Shown one piece after another: positions 11,330 to 63,522 of a stretch of DNA of 64,000 nucleotides. The DNA comes from Hormiphora californensis. Lineage: Eukaryota; Ctenophora; Tentaculata; Cydippida; Pleurobrachiidae. The stretch's first letter is position 1; every line of letters begins with the position of its first letter. The stretch is from contig CM035359.1 of NCBI GenBank assembly GCA_020137815.1, positions 4,177,032-4,241,031 on the forward strand, given 5' to 3'. A program made the position numbers and the translations under genes. Below the pieces are notes generated by a model. It was given only the letters and a program-made list of their open reading frames with translations, was not told the DNA's origin and searched no databases.

Positions 11330-12380
11330 CTAGGGAGTCATCCCAAAAAACCGGATGAGAAGTCAAGAGCAGGGTGATCCTCTCTGACCAAATGTTTCCC
11401 CCTGCCGGGTGGTAGGAGGCGAGCGAAGTGAGAGGCCGGGGGAGAGTTTAATATCGGAGAGGAGAGCGGGGAGGGCGGCTGGGGGCGGGCCCCGACGATT
11501 CTCGACTCGAAGGGCAGGGGCGAGAGGCGCGAGCGAGAGCCGAGAGAGCGAAAGAGGAAGGAGGGGAAAACAAGAGCAGAGAAAAGGAGAGTAAAAAGGG
11601 GGTCGAGCGCTCTCGTCTTCTCTCCTCTCGCTCTCTCTTCTCTTTCTCTTCCGCGCATTCTATCTGCTCGCCTCTGGGGACGAAGAGAAGAAGGAGAGCA
11701 TGCTACCCTCCTCCTCTTTATTCTTCTCTTGTCTTTCCCTCCCCCTTCCCCTCTCCCTATCTCTCCTTAAATTCGGCCAAATTCGGAGTATTTTAATTGG
11801 AAATGGGGACTAATGCAAGAAAATCACTGGGGGTCTGCCAAGCACTAGGGAAATCGACAAATCCGTTTGTCGATATTGAGGAAACATGGCTGAAACCGGC
11901 GAACGCTGCAGTTAGACCCTGTTTTCAAATAGTTCTGTGTACCCATTTTGTTCATAGTCCATCTTTGTAGAGCTTGCACGCTTTCGAGAGAGAGAAAAGA
12001 GAGAAAGGAGATTGAAAGGAGAGGAGAAAGCGGAGGAGAAGAAAGAGAAGGGAAAGAAGAGAAAACTAAAGAGAGAAAAGAGGATGAGAAGAGAGGGGAG
12101 AGAGATGAGAGATGAGTTGAGAGAGGAGAGGAGAGAGAGAAGGAGAGAGAGGGGGAACACGAAGGGGGAGAGAAGGGGAGGGGGAGAGAGAGAGAGAGAG
12201 AAGAGATGAGAGGAGAGGGGGAGGGAGAGAGAGAGAGAGAGAGAGGAAAAGAGAGAGAGGAGAGAGAGTGAAGGAGGGGGCCCCGGGAAAAGGAGAGAAG
12301 GGAAGGAAGAAGAGGGGAAAGAGAAGGGGGGAAAGGGAGAGGAAAGGGGAAAGCGGAAGAGAAAAAATAAGAGAGAGTGG
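11330..12380. repeat. Purine-rich GA/AGAGG region, no gene
   Basis: The plus strand is strongly purine-rich, with degenerate GAGA, GGAGAGAG and GAAGG repeats at about 11405-11600 and 11985-12365 and CT-rich DNA at 11620-11770. The long frames on either strand encode Ser/Leu/Phe or Arg/Glu low-complexity sequence and are artefacts. It would lie in the last intron of the pentraxin-like gene if the exon at 12637 is real. Confidence 0.6.
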
Positions 12381-12636
12381 AGACTTTTAAAAAGAATTTA
12401 GTGAAAAAGAAGATTTTCTTTTTCCCCTGGCCCCCCAAATTTGTTTTTTCAAGTTTTTGGGCTAGAAAAATCTGAAAACGCGCAACTAAAACTAAATTTT
12501 ATTTTTAAAACCCTTTTTTTCTTTTTTTTATTTCCGCTATTTTTCTGAGTCTCGCTTGTTACATATGGTTTTGAGCATCACGCTAGAATGCGAGCCATTT
12601 TGTGATTATTAACTTTTCTTGTTTAATTCATCTCAG

Positions 12637-12671
12637 CACCTCTAACTAACAGTGCTGCTTGTAGTATGTAA
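12637..12671 (+). CDS. Candidate terminal exon of the pentraxin-like gene
   Basis: After TTTAATTCATCTCAG, the bases CACCTCTAACTAAC continue the phase left by the exon ending at 10197. They read APLTNSAACSM and then a TAA stop. The exon is short, and 2.4 kb of repeat-rich intron would precede it, so this is only a phase-compatible candidate. Confidence 0.3.
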
Positions 12672-13521
12672 CTAAGTCTAATTCCTGATTGTGATCCCCA
12701 TTTTAGTCGCTTGAAGGATAATGAGGATAGGATATCTATTGACAGTACACACTCCGTGACTTGAGAAACCTGGAAAATCAGAAATGTGAGAAGTTGTAAG
12801 ATGGTGTGTGTGCAGCAGGATTTTACTACAATAATAGGAACGGACTTGCAGATATATTGGCTTGCGATGGTTTTGGGTACAGATAATTTTCATGCTATTT
12901 TCATTTTTCAAGGATCCTGTGGCCAGTAAAATTATACTAGAGTGCACCTATACAATATTGAATCTTGAGTTTACAAATACTATTTAATTAATTTTACTAT
13001 TTAATTAATTATAACTGTCATCAGGGACAAAACGGGACCCTGTGAGATGCAAGTACTACTTATCTGTCGACTGTATTACTAGCTGTATTATATTGTTTGG
13101 AAGATATAATAGAGATGTTTGGGTTTAGGTTGTTTTGGTGTGTGTAATTTGAAGAGATACGTATTGATAATGTGATAAAATTTTGAAATAGAGATAGAAT
13201 TGTACCGTTATTTTAATTGAGCTGCTAATTCACTGTTAACCCAAACTCTGATTTTCGAGTGTTTATCGGTGCTACACAGCCTGTTTGCTTTGGTTGTAAA
13301 AGGGTACTCAGAAAACACGCCTAGACTTGACATGTTCCCAGTCTGTCGGCTCTCACACCTGGCCTTTGCTAAGCAAATTGCTTCGGCACGGTCGCTGTGA
13401 GCCCGAAAGACAGACTGCCTAGACTTACTCCCTTCTAAGTCATTCACTATTCATTCGGATCACGGATGCCTTGCAAAAAGGCATAGGTGTTTAGAAATCT
13501 GGAACGGTATTTGGTAGCAGG
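12672..13521. other. Intergenic, no gene recognised
   Basis: AT-rich DNA with no convincing exon. A short hairpin (GATGCCTTGCAAAAAGGCAT at about 13465) followed by GTGTTTAGAAATCT resembles part of the HINE copy at 45414 and may be a relic of that family. Confidence 0.4.
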
Positions 13522-14071
13522 TTCATTTGCCACAGACGCGACGCCGTCTAGACGGTACCCGTCTGTCTGGCGCCGCGACCCCATCTGTCGTTGAGAATCA
13601 AATGGGGTATGGCGCCATACAGGTACCCGTCTAGACGGGTTTTGCTCCAGACGGCGTCAAGACGGGTTTGATGCGTGCGTCAGTCGTCTGAGTCCCGTTT
13701 AGACGGCACGTCTGAAACGGTCTCTTCCCGTTTAGACGAAAGCAGACGGATAGTGATATCAGACGTGACGGAAACCAAACCCGTCTCATTCTCAAGCACG
13801 TCTCAATGACCAATGTCGCCAAATTCCTTCCCAAGCACGTCTCAAAAACATCTAAATTTGGTGTTAAAAGTGTGTGACTTAACCACTAACCGTCTAAACG
13901 GGGTTTGGTCAAGACGTGTTTGAGGCGGGCTTAGTTTCCGTCTGATTTGGAGATTTCGTCTGGTTTCGTCCAACTCCGTCTAAACGGGTAGAGACCGTTT
14001 CAGACGTGCCGTCTAAACGGGACTCAGACGCACGTCTCAAATCCGTCTAGACGGCGTCTGCGACAAATGAA
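13522..14071. mobile_element. CGTCTAGACG-rich TIR element
   Basis: The ends TTCATTTGCCACAGACGC and GCGTCTGCGACAAATGAA are inverted. Both lead into GCCGTCTAGACGG. The interior is built of many variants of CGTCTAGACGG, CCGTTTAGACG and GACGTGTCTCAA. CATTTGCC occurs on both outer sides and could be a duplication, but the exact end is ambiguous. It lies between the pentraxin-like gene and CCDC25. Confidence 0.6.
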
Positions 14072-14449
14072 CATTTGCCCCACCATAAGAGCATCCCATG
14101 CACGACGTATTTCCTGAATTCGAATAAATCGATTTGCGCGCCATCCCGCGTCCAAAGTAGGACGCGCGAAGATGCCCTCACCGTCACCTCGCGCGTTCCG
14201 TCAACCGTCCTCTCAAAGTGTGCACTTTGTGGGACATTCCCAGACCTGTGATAACACACTCTCGGATTACCCCATTCCTACCAGAAAGAACGAATGACAA
14301 CACACACTGTTATGGGGATGGGTGCAAAGTGAAAACTCAAAACTGTATATAACAGCACCCTGCTCAATTTGCAGGTCAGTGTGTAGCATCACACTCCCAT
14401 CCTCACACACTCCAATAATGAAAGAAAAGACAAAATAAACACAACTCTC

Positions 14450-15186
14450 TCACATAAAATCGTCCATTAGTTCCCTCTCTGCATCTTCTTCATTTTCAAA
14501 TTGGTTGGATGTTGTGAGGTGAGGGTCAGTATCCATAAGTTGATAACTCCTCATCTGTTTGTCTTTTTTCTCTGCCTCCACCCTCTTCTTTTCTTGTTCC
14601 CTGATTATAGCCTGTCTCTTTTTCTCGTCTTCTCGTTCCTCCCTATCACGGCCTTCTCGTTCAGCTTGGAGATCCACCTCTCTCTCTTCTCGGGTCTTTT
14701 CTAGTTTCTTCCAAACCTGGAGAAGGGATGTTTTAAACGCTTCTTAAAATCAATTTGAGGCGGAATCCCCCTCCCTCAAAACTCGCTCGACCCTCCCCCA
14801 CCCACCCCGTGAAGAGGGGGAGGGGGTACTGTTTAGAATTATACTACAGAAGGCTAAAATTGCAAAAACACGACTACACCGTTATACATATGTACCTCGT
14901 TGTTTTTCTCGATGTTAACTTTTATCACTTTTTTGCTTTTATGGAATCCCACCTGCCCTGCAACCATATCACCAGTTTTCTTTAGATTGGGATAAGGTGT
15001 ATATACAACATCTACTGCTGCCATTTTACACCTGGTGGGCAGTGTGTTAGTTAGTTAGTTTGTTTGTTTTTTTAAATTTGTTTGTTAGTTTGTTTGTATG
15101 TTTGTTTGTGTGTTGTCTGTTTGTCTGTTTGTATATTTGTTTGTTTGTGTGTTGTCTGTTTGTATATTTGTTTGTCTGTTTGTATA

Positions 15187-15243
<57 letters not shown>

Positions 15244-15928
15244 TCCTCTGTTTGTTTGTTTGTTTACCTACCCTTGTATAGAGTTAGCTTTGACAAGTTG
15301 GCAACACTGATCCACTAGTTCCTCAGGAATCGCCGATACGTTTTCCCCCTTGTTGAGACGCAGGTAAACGTGAGCGCTGGATAACTTGTCGACGTGAAAC
15401 CATACATCCTCCGGCCAAGCCCATCTGAGAGGGGTGTGTTTGTGGGAGCTGAGTGGTAGAGTGTTTGTGGGGGTGGGGTAGTGTTTGTGGGGGTGGGGTA
15501 GAGTGTTTGTGGGGGTGGGGTAGGTCGGAATGGTGTCTTGCTTTATATGTGCAATATGAAAAGAAGTCAATGTCAGCGGACTGCGTCGTAGACCACACCT
15601 TATAATAGACAACGCTTTGCAGGCAGCCAATATCGGAATATGATGGAATATGAATGGCGGCCAATAGAACGGAGCACTACTGTAATACGCTCAAGTTAAA
15701 AAACTGGAACCTGAATGTATCAGTTTCCACGGGACAGCTGGGACACTGATATCAAGTTCCAATTTTGTAACTGGTCCCGTTTTTCATGAAGCGATTTAGA
15801 GGAATTTTTAATCATGATATCACCCATGTAGTAGCTTACCGTAACAAGTCCTCATTCTCCATTTTATCCTTCCCCATGTATAAGGAATACTGCCTTCCAT
15901 TGACAACAGTTTGAAAGTAGAAAACCAT
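14450..15928 (-). CDS. CCDC25: CCDC25 (NFACT-R domain, coiled coil)
   Basis: Four exons join in phase: 15840-15928 (ATG), 15272-15424, 14896-15031 and 14450-14716 (TGA), giving 214 residues, close to the usual 208 of the family. The first exon reads [20 protein letters not shown]. The second has [20 protein letters not shown] and LVKANSIQG, the NFACT-R (DUF814) signature. The third has [13 protein letters not shown] and [11 protein letters not shown]. The last exon is a charged coiled coil with EGRDREER and ends in an acidic MDDFM. All match CCDC25 order and spacing. Human CCDC25 has been reported as a membrane sensor of extracellular trap DNA. NFACT-R proteins are otherwise linked to tRNA or ribosome quality control. 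Nothing in the sequence decides between these roles. Confidence 0.93.
15043..15262. repeat. (TTTG)n/(TCTG)n microsatellite in CCDC25 intron
   Basis: TTTG, TGTC and a pure run of about fifteen TCTG units fill the intron between exons 2 and 3 of CCDC25. The tract abuts the donor of exon 2 within about ten bases. Confidence 0.85.
15425..15530. repeat. G-rich minisatellite next to CCDC25 exon 2
   Basis: About four units of GTGTTTGTGGGGGTGGGGTAG occur just upstream (minus sense) of the exon 2 acceptor. The frames across it are shadows. Confidence 0.75.
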
Positions 15929-16610
15929 CCTGAGTCACATAGAAGAGTTAAAACCAAATTCTAAAGGACGCTCTGTCTAATTGAATTGCGGAGCACGGAG
16001 ACAGTGTCAAGCGACTCAACTGTCTAAGTGGGAATCACTAAATAGAAAGAAATCGTTTTTTTGGTCTGAAAGGATAAATATATGTGTTTATTTCAATATA
16101 TCAACGGACCAATAAAAATAGAGCACGCAACCAACACAAAACTCCATTTTCTGGATAAAACTCAGTGCTAGAAAATATAGAATGCCCTCTCTTTCTCTTT
16201 CTCACACACACACACACACACTAATGCTTCACTCAAAAAACAGAAACTGTGCTTCAAAAAACCCTTTATAATGCTGTAAAATGTATAAAACTGTGCACTC
16301 TCACTCGGAAAACAATCACTCGGGGGGAAAAAACAGAAGAAAATATTGGCATGCAGAAGAATTAATAATCAAATCACGCTGTCAAGAGATTTGTTATTAT
16401 ATGACGTTATATTATTTTGTACTAACTACAACAAAATATCCAAACTTAATTAAGTATATTCATGATCGGATAATTTCAGTTTAGTTCTATATTAAAACTC
16501 TTCAAAAAGCGATGTGTAGCAATCTAGAGATTAAATAATATCATCAAGGGCCTTGCTATAAATTAACTTGTTAAAATGTTCTGATATTAGTAAAACCTCC
16601 AAGTTTTGAA
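15929..16610. other. CCDC25 upstream region and 3' flank of the RhoGAP gene
   Basis: A (CA)n tract at about 16200-16222 and otherwise AT-rich unique DNA. The CCDC25 promoter and the RhoGAP gene's 3' UTR and polyadenylation site must share these 680 bases. No decisive motif was seen. Confidence 0.4.
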
Positions 16611-56883
<40,273 letters not shown>

Positions 56884-58096
56884 GTTGTTAGTTTACATCG
56901 TTTTGTAAGTTGTCGAGTGAGAAAGAATGACTTCCTAGTGGGGCAAGCGTTTGGTTAATGTTAAATGTAGACCGTGAAATGAGCCTCACACCCCAGCAGT
57001 TTAGTCCTGAAACCATATTCCATTGGCATACGGTACAGGCTCTTTTGACAGGAGTTTGCGCATGGGGGAGTATACCAACTAGGCATGGAGCATTGCCAAG
57101 TGCCAACCCGGGAATCTTTAAACTTTTTAAAATTCACTAACCCCAACACCGATTGGCATCACTTTCCAACAGCCGAAGAGAAGCTGCCGAAGAGAGAAAG
57201 GGGGTAACCGTATGAAGAGTTAATCGCGATGAGTCTCATTCACATTGGGTTCGATCATTTGCCCCCGGTGTTGGGGAATCTTTAAACGCTTTTGGTCGGG
57301 ATTCGGGACTTTTTTCAAATTTTTTACAAATTCAAAATAAAATGTTTTCTAATAAAAAAAATATGCGCGGCGCAGATCAAATAATAAAATGCGCGCGCAG
57401 TTGGTTATGTAAAGTTAGATGTTTTCGCGCGTGCGGTACAAGCGCTCGAAAATTTGGCAAATTTATTCAGTTTCACTGAGTTAAAAAAAGGTTTTAAAAG
57501 AGAAACAATTTACTTTTGAACAACAGTAAAAGAGTAATTCATTATGACAAAAACAATATGAATAACTGAAGGTATCGAGGGGAGAAAGAGCTCAGCTTTT
57601 TAGTTTTTAACTTCTTGGGAATCGGACTAGAAAGCCGAATTTAAATACTATTTGTATTCCTTGGTAGATTTTACACTAGGTTACTGAATGTACACAATCT
57701 CAAGCTTGAGAAAATAAGGATGGCTATAATCAATGCTAGAATTATTCTCTTTTATCATTGTCTAACTCAATTAATTTTGAAACAGTTAGTAAAAACAGGA
57801 TTTAAATTAAACAGAACTCAGCTATTAGCTGATTGCATTGTGTGTGGTTAGGGTCAGACTCAATTAACAACTGTCTCTATTATCAGATAATTAACCTAAT
57901 TGTAGTATGTTGATGGGCAAATAGAAAAGGGTCCATCTTACTGTGACAATAACCCGTCAATTAGTTACTCAGATCAGGCGGGTTTCACTGCAGTTACCAC
58001 ACACACACATTTATCAAAACAACAATTAATGTCCATTCTTGACCAATATATCAAATCCTCCTCTCTCACCCAGAGAGAGAGATATGCTGTTATAGC
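56884..58096. other. Promoter region of the long minus-strand gene; no gene seen
   Basis: Contains an inverted pair CCCCAACACCG/CGGTGTTGGGG (about 57143-57277) enclosing GAAGAGA repeats, and a CpG-rich patch at 57360-57440 (GCGCGGCGCAG, GCGCGCGCAG). No exon recognised. Confidence 0.4.
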
Positions 58097-58953
58097 TCAA
58101 ACAATGTCGTGTTTAAACCACAACCGTTCCCCTGAATGAAGATATTCCAGCATGGCCCTGAAGAGGAGTACAACCCCAACCTGTTCTACTAGGTCTCTGT
58201 GCCACTCGTTGAAGGGGGGATGTAGTGCTCCACCTCGGATATTGGTCAAGTTTTGGAGACCTGGAAAATAGGGAGGGGTGTTAGGTTTGGAGACCTGGAA
58301 AAGGGGGAGGAGTGTTAGCGGACTCAACAACTGAATAAAAGCTCTCTTCCCTATTTCTTTCTCTCCCCTCTCTCCCCTAACTCACCCACGGCTGATGTAA
58401 TGAGAGCTTGTCGAGTCAGGGCCTCCTCAGGGCTGATATGTTCGTTGAGGTGAATACTGACCACCCCATAACCACCGTTCCAGAGAGACCGGACACGCCG
58501 CGTTTTACCTGTGTCCTGGGAGGGGTTAGTGGTGGGTTAGTGGTGGGTTAGTAAGAGAGGTTAGTGGTTTGGTTAGTGAGGGGTAAGTGAGGGGTTGGTG
58601 GTGGGCCTAAAGTGAGTGCAGTAATATAGAGGTAGAAGAGTTGCACAGTCAGATGAAATAAAGTTTCAAATCCTCACCTTGGTCCTCCTGGAAGCCTCAG
58701 TTAGATGAGCCAGGGGGCGGTTCCTCTTGCCCCTTCCCACGTGGAATAAGGAGGAACAGAAAACTCTAAAACTCTCTTGGAGTGGCAGCTTGCTCGCTCG
58801 GCATGGTAGATTCTGAAAGGATGGGATTTGATTAGAAGGAAAAGAAAGGCAGAAACAAAATGATAGGAAAAATCACTAAGCAAAACCTGTGTAATTCATG
58901 AATGGGGGTGAATGGGGGGAGAGAGAGAGAGAAGAGGGAAAGGAGAGAGAAGA

Positions 58954-58996
<43 letters not shown>

Positions 58997-59721
58997 AAGG
59001 AGAGAGAAGAGGAAGAGAGGGGTTTCATACCTTAGTGTATCGTGAGTCTAAGAGAAGGTAAGTGAAAGAACTCTTATTGCCGTGGTGCTGGAAGTGTTCT
59101 GAGACTCTATCTGCTTCTCGCAGTGTGTTCTTCATGGGCCGACCTCGCAGACACGATGTCAGTGTGGGGGAGTAACCTGAAATAATGGTTTTAGAAAGAA
59201 GCGTCCTTGGAATTGTATTGTTCAACCTCGAGGCCGCTCGGTCTTTGGTAATGAAATTAACCCTCCGCAAAAGCAATATAATAACAGGGGTGACTTCGAG
59301 TAACCAAGCTCGGTCTAGAGTCTAGAAAAGTCAAGAGAGTTGAAGTTATAGTTTTCTTACCAATAATTTCTGGAGTGTTTAAACTTTGAATTCCCTGCGG
59401 GTTTGAGAACTTTCTGCCTGCCCTGCCACTGTTGGTACAAACTAATCTCGCCCAGTCACACCACCTAGATAGACATATTGATATTAACAAAACACTTGTG
59501 TTAACACAGCTTAGATGATGTGATGGTATTAGTCTAATAGCAAAAATCAAGAATTATGAATATGTGACCACTAATAACATATGAAACAGGACCGTGCCAG
59601 GTTCAATCACAGATGGTCGAAGAATACTAAAGGTGGTTATTATAATTACTTTAATTTCCGTTCTGAATCACTTCTTGCGTTGGCTCCATCTGGGAACTGG
59701 GTGAAAGCGTCTGATTTGCTA
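58097..59721 (-). CDS. ANKLE1: ANKLE1/LEM-3-like GIY-YIG endonuclease, C-terminal exons
   Basis: Exons 59650-59721, 59361-59464, 59031-59176, 58678-58812, 58386-58515 and 58097-58260 (TGA) join in phase, about 250 codons. The catalytic domain reads SSFTYLLLDSRYTK (GIY position), NLPCRASKLPLQESFRVFCS, FHVGRGKRNRPLAHLTEA (YIG position plus active-site Arg), WNGGYGVVSIHLNEHISPEE (with the Glu), ALTRQALITSAVGLQNLTN (conserved Asn) and LLFRAMLEYLHSGER. This is the GIY-YIG layout of ANKLE1 and worm LEM-3, which resolves chromatin bridges at the midbody. The ankyrin and LEM parts were not found and may lie upstream, beyond a candidate exon at 60114-60179 whose phase does not fit directly. Confidence 0.85.
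58261..58320. repeat. Duplicated splice acceptor in the ANKLE1-like gene
   Basis: TTTGGAGACCTGGAAAA occurs at the true acceptor and again 34 bp away, each followed by GGAGG.GTGTTAG. The second copy is a decoy acceptor made by tandem duplication. Confidence 0.6.
58900..59020. repeat. (GA)n tract in ANKLE1-like intron
   Basis: GA-rich DNA with a duplicated AGAGGGAAAGGAGAGAGAAG block directly next to the donor of exon 59031-59176. Confidence 0.8.
59245..59307. mobile_element. Tiny MITE, family T1 (copy 3)
   Basis: TTGGTAATGAAATTAACCCT to GGGGTGACTTCGAGTAACCAA, flanked by GCTCGGTCT on both sides (59236-59244, 59308-59316), in an intron of the ANKLE1-like gene. Confidence 0.75.
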
Positions 59722-60113
59722 CTGACAGAAGTTGTTGTTGTACCGGCTGTGGTTCGTTGGGGTTCTATGTTTAACTCTGTAATAAATTGTCTTTATTAAC
59801 CTTTTCTATAGAAAGAATTGAAGTGCATGGTGCAGTGAATGGACCAGGAAACGAATGATAGATTTTGAAAATGGCAAAATGTAGTCTACGCGCGCGCATC
59901 CCATGCTTTACAGCGCTTACAACTCTACGAATCACAATTCGCGCGCTACAACTCGTCTGCTCTTGGCAAATCACCCACATATCTGCTGCTGCAGCAGCTG
60001 CACAGCTTCAAGGGGGGGGGGGGGGGGGGGGAGTTTCATACACATTGCAGCAGCTAACAGCAGCCGCCGCAAGATATAACAGTGGTGTGAGTGTGGGGCG
60101 GGTGATGACTTAC

Positions 60114-60179
60114 TCAAGTTGATATTTTGAACTGAGCTCGTGTCTGATTCTTCACTTAGCATATTCCTCTCTTCGTATG
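60114..60179 (-). CDS. Possible upstream exon of the ANKLE1-like gene
   Basis: Between a CTTCCTCAG acceptor and a GTAAGT donor one frame is open: YEERNMLSEESDTSSVQNINL. It ends in phase 1 whereas the next exon needs phase 2, so another exon must intervene or the call is wrong. Confidence 0.3.
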
Positions 60180-60768
60180 CTGAGGAAGGGTAATAGTTTA
60201 ACTCCAACAATATGTGGTGTAGGAAAATCGATAATTTGTGGTCTCCCTCCCTCCCTCCCCCTCTGTTAATTTGCATAAATATCCGTATTGTTAATTAGAC
60301 GGCCCCAAACCACCACACCCCTTTTCCTGCCTAAATATTCTAACTGCTTCTAGACTCTCTCAGTCCTCTCTCTCAAAGCACAGACATAGGAAAGTATTGG
60401 ACAAGTCATTATTTTGGTCAGGTGGCTATTTTGATCTTTTTTTGACAGTGTGGTATTTTAGAGTTTAATCAGGGTATCTAGTGATGTGTGGTATTAGTTG
60501 GGGGTGAATGCTAGCCAGTCACTCAAACAAGACATAGTGTTTTTAGTGTGGGTAGTTTCGGTAATAAATAGGACTGGACTTGTAGGTAAAAGTGAAGACA
60601 AGGAGAAGAGAGCTGAGGGGAAGAAAGAAGAAAAAAAGAAAAAGATGAGGGGAAGAGAGAAGACAAAGAGAGTGTGCCTGATAAAGACGAGAAATGTGAA
60701 ACTGTTTGTTGAGTAAACCATGCTCGAGTAGTGTTGCAGCTCTGTGAGGAAGCTCAGGATAAGGAAAG

Positions 60769-60827
<59 letters not shown>

Positions 60828-62285
60828 TTTAGGAGAGACGAGAAGAGATTAGAGATGAGAGATCGAGAGAGAGAAGAGAAGAGAGGGAGGGAGCGAAGAG
60901 ATTAGGAGAGTGAGACGAGAGATAAGAGAGACGAGGGAGAGAGCGAGAGAGAGAGTGGAGATGTGAGGGGAGAGAGAGAGGGCGAGTGGGAGAGATAGAG
61001 AGAGAGAGAGAGAGAGTGGGACGAGAAGAGAGGTAGAGAGAGAGAGAGAGAGGAGAGAGAGAGAAGTGAGAGAGAGATGACGAGTGAGAGAGAGAGAAGA
61101 GAATGAGAGATGAGAGCGAGAGAGAGAGGAGAGAGAGAGAGAGAAGGGGTAGGAGAGAGAGAGAGAGGGGGGAGAGAGAGAGAGAGTGGTGTAGAGAGAG
61201 AGAGACGAGGAGACCGAGGACGGCGGAGAGAGAGACAGAGAGATCGAAGAGAAGAGAGAGAGATCGAGAGGGAGAGAGAGAGAGAGAGAGGAGAGCGATG
61301 ATGAGAGAGGGAAAGAGAGTAAGGGGGTGAGAAAGATAGAGTGGGAGAGATAGAAAGCTCGATAACGAACTGCCCATCTGGCAAGACATGTGAGGAGAGT
61401 GTAAGAAGATTAAAATATGAATTCACTGCCATAGAAATATGTATAATAACCCTCTCTAAGTATTCCACCTCTCTCTCTTTATCTGTTTATCCTTCCATCT
61501 TTCTCTCTGCCCCTCATTTCTTACAAGTCCCATTAAACCTTCATTACACACTTAGACGCTCATAAATGGCATTTATGAAACTCTCATAAATGGCATTTAT
61601 AAAACGCTCATAAATGTAATTTATAAAACGTTGATGTGGGTAGGTAGGGGAGGCAAGAACAAATCCGTGTCAGTGGCCAGTGAGTGTACAGGTGCAACTT
61701 GTAGTCCGTAGTACCAGCAGGCTGCAGGCTGGTACAGTTCACACCTCGGGTATTTTGAGCGATAGAGATAGAGAGAGAGAGAAAGACAGGGAAAGATAGA
61801 GAGAGATAGAGAGATAGAAAGGGAGCGAGTGATAGAGAGAGGGAGAGAGAGAGAGAGATAACATTGAAGATTTCATACATTCAGGACCAAGAGCAGCTAA
61901 ATCAGACCCTGAGGGTTGGCAAAGTATGGTGCCGCGGTCATTACGAATCAGTCCATCAACCATTCCGCTTTATCTCTCCCCTCTCTTTCTGTCTCTCTCT
62001 CACTCACTCTCTCTCTCTCTCCCGCTTCCACTCTCTCCTACTACAGCTTTACCAGCTCTATAATAACGTCCATTGGTCACTAACTTGATTTACAGCACTG
62101 AGTGCCCCGACTCGGCCAGTTAAATAGAGGGACGGTGTTTCAGTGTCCCAGCCAGTGAAAGAGAGGGGGCGGGTAGGAGGGTGAGTGAGAAAGAAGGGTT
62201 GTGATAATCTTTGATGATTTGTCAGAACCCACCAAATATGGTATTAAATCCATTAGGATCAATCCTTCAAAATCTACTAATTGGG

Positions 62286-62361
<76 letters not shown>

Positions 62362-63247
62362 CAGAGAGACAGAGAGAGACAGAGAGATACAGAGAGAGAG
62401 AGAGAGAGGGGGGATGACCATCGACCAATCACATACACAATAAAGATTTTAATTTGGAAAGTGGGTTTGATGCTTGCAGATCAACATTTTATTGGGAACG
62501 ACTCACATTCATTTACCTACCATCTTTATCTCTTCCCCTCCCACTCTACTACAGGAAAAAGCAGGAAAAAGCAGGGAAAAACCTCAACTGAGTTGTATGC
62601 AAACTTTTTGCTCACACTTTCCTTCTCTCTCCACGCATCATTTAAATACCAAGTTCACCTATTGTAACTACATTACTTAAAATACCAAGTTCACCTATTG
62701 TATAACATTACAACTACACCACACTTGAGATGCTGCTATTCTGCCTACAGCTAGAAGATGCAGCCTGCTACAGAGTGTGAGCGGGGACTGTTATTATCAT
62801 AGAGGTATAACAAGTGTTTTCAAGAGTATCAAATTTCAACTTCACGCCCGCCTGATCCAGCTGTTTTTTTCCGTAAAATGATATGTAATGTAACATGTTC
62901 TGCTCCTTCATAAAACTTTTCATCCTGTTCTTTCATAAATGCATCTCTCTTTTACATTGCTCTGTGCTAGCAAGCTTCATCGGCATTGCTCGTACACGCT
63001 TGTGTGTGCTGTTTAGGGGGTTGAGCTTCATTAGCATACCATTAACATATCTTGGATTGGCAATTAACTCTCTCTCTCTTTTATATCTCTTTCTATCTCT
63101 CTCTCTTCTCTATCCCTCAAATTTACCTCTTAACGACCTACATGACAATGGACCCCATCTTAACAATCATCCTCCCTATTTTGACCCACACAGCTTTTCT
63201 CTCTCTATCTCTCTTTTTCTCCCTCTCTCTCTCTTTCTGTATCTGTA

Positions 63248-63286
<39 letters not shown>

Positions 63287-63419
63287 CTTCTCATGATGAT
63301 GCTGAACTTCTTGACTTTATTATGATACCAGGACCACTCACCCCAGCAGCCACCGCTGAGACAAAGTTACCGATATATATGCTTGCCGGAAGTTTTTCTT
63401 TTTCTCCTCTTCTTTTCAG
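60180..63419. other. Mostly GA/CT microsatellites, no gene recognised
   Basis: GA-rich tracts at about 60764-61330, 61758-61860 and 62286-62412 and CT-rich tracts at about 61990-62025 and 63068-63285. Long frames in these tracts are low-complexity artefacts. A short tandem CTCATAAATGGCATTTATGAAA lies at 61558-61632. Unique DNA between them shows no exon with convincing splice sites. Confidence 0.5.
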
Positions 63420-63522
63420 AACTCCCGCAAAGTGGCTCCACACAAGGTGTTCGATAGGCCGCAAGCCAATCAGATCCGAGAACGAAAGTCACGTGATCAA
63501 TGGGAGCCAATCAGAAGCCAAG
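63420..63522 (+). CDS. Weak exon candidate
   Basis: After a strong pyrimidine tract and CAG (TTTCTCCTCTTCTTTTCAG), one frame reads NSRKVAPHKVFDRPQANQIR and then ERKSRDQWEPIRSQ to a GTGACG donor. Composition looks coding, but no partner exon was found and the family is unknown. Confidence 0.3.

Noticed and set aside
15268-15664. Two 113-120 codon minus-strand frames upstream of CCDC25 exon 2
   Set aside because: Only the part from 15424 down is exon 2; the rest reads through intron minisatellite.
60764-62660. Many 60-190 codon frames rich in Arg/Glu or Ser/Leu
   Set aside because: Simple GA/CT microsatellites; no complexity expected of a protein.
63290-63360. Plus-strand reading SHDDAELLDFIMIPGPLTP as an exon
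   Set aside because: It follows a CT run with no AG acceptor and lacks a donor at its end.
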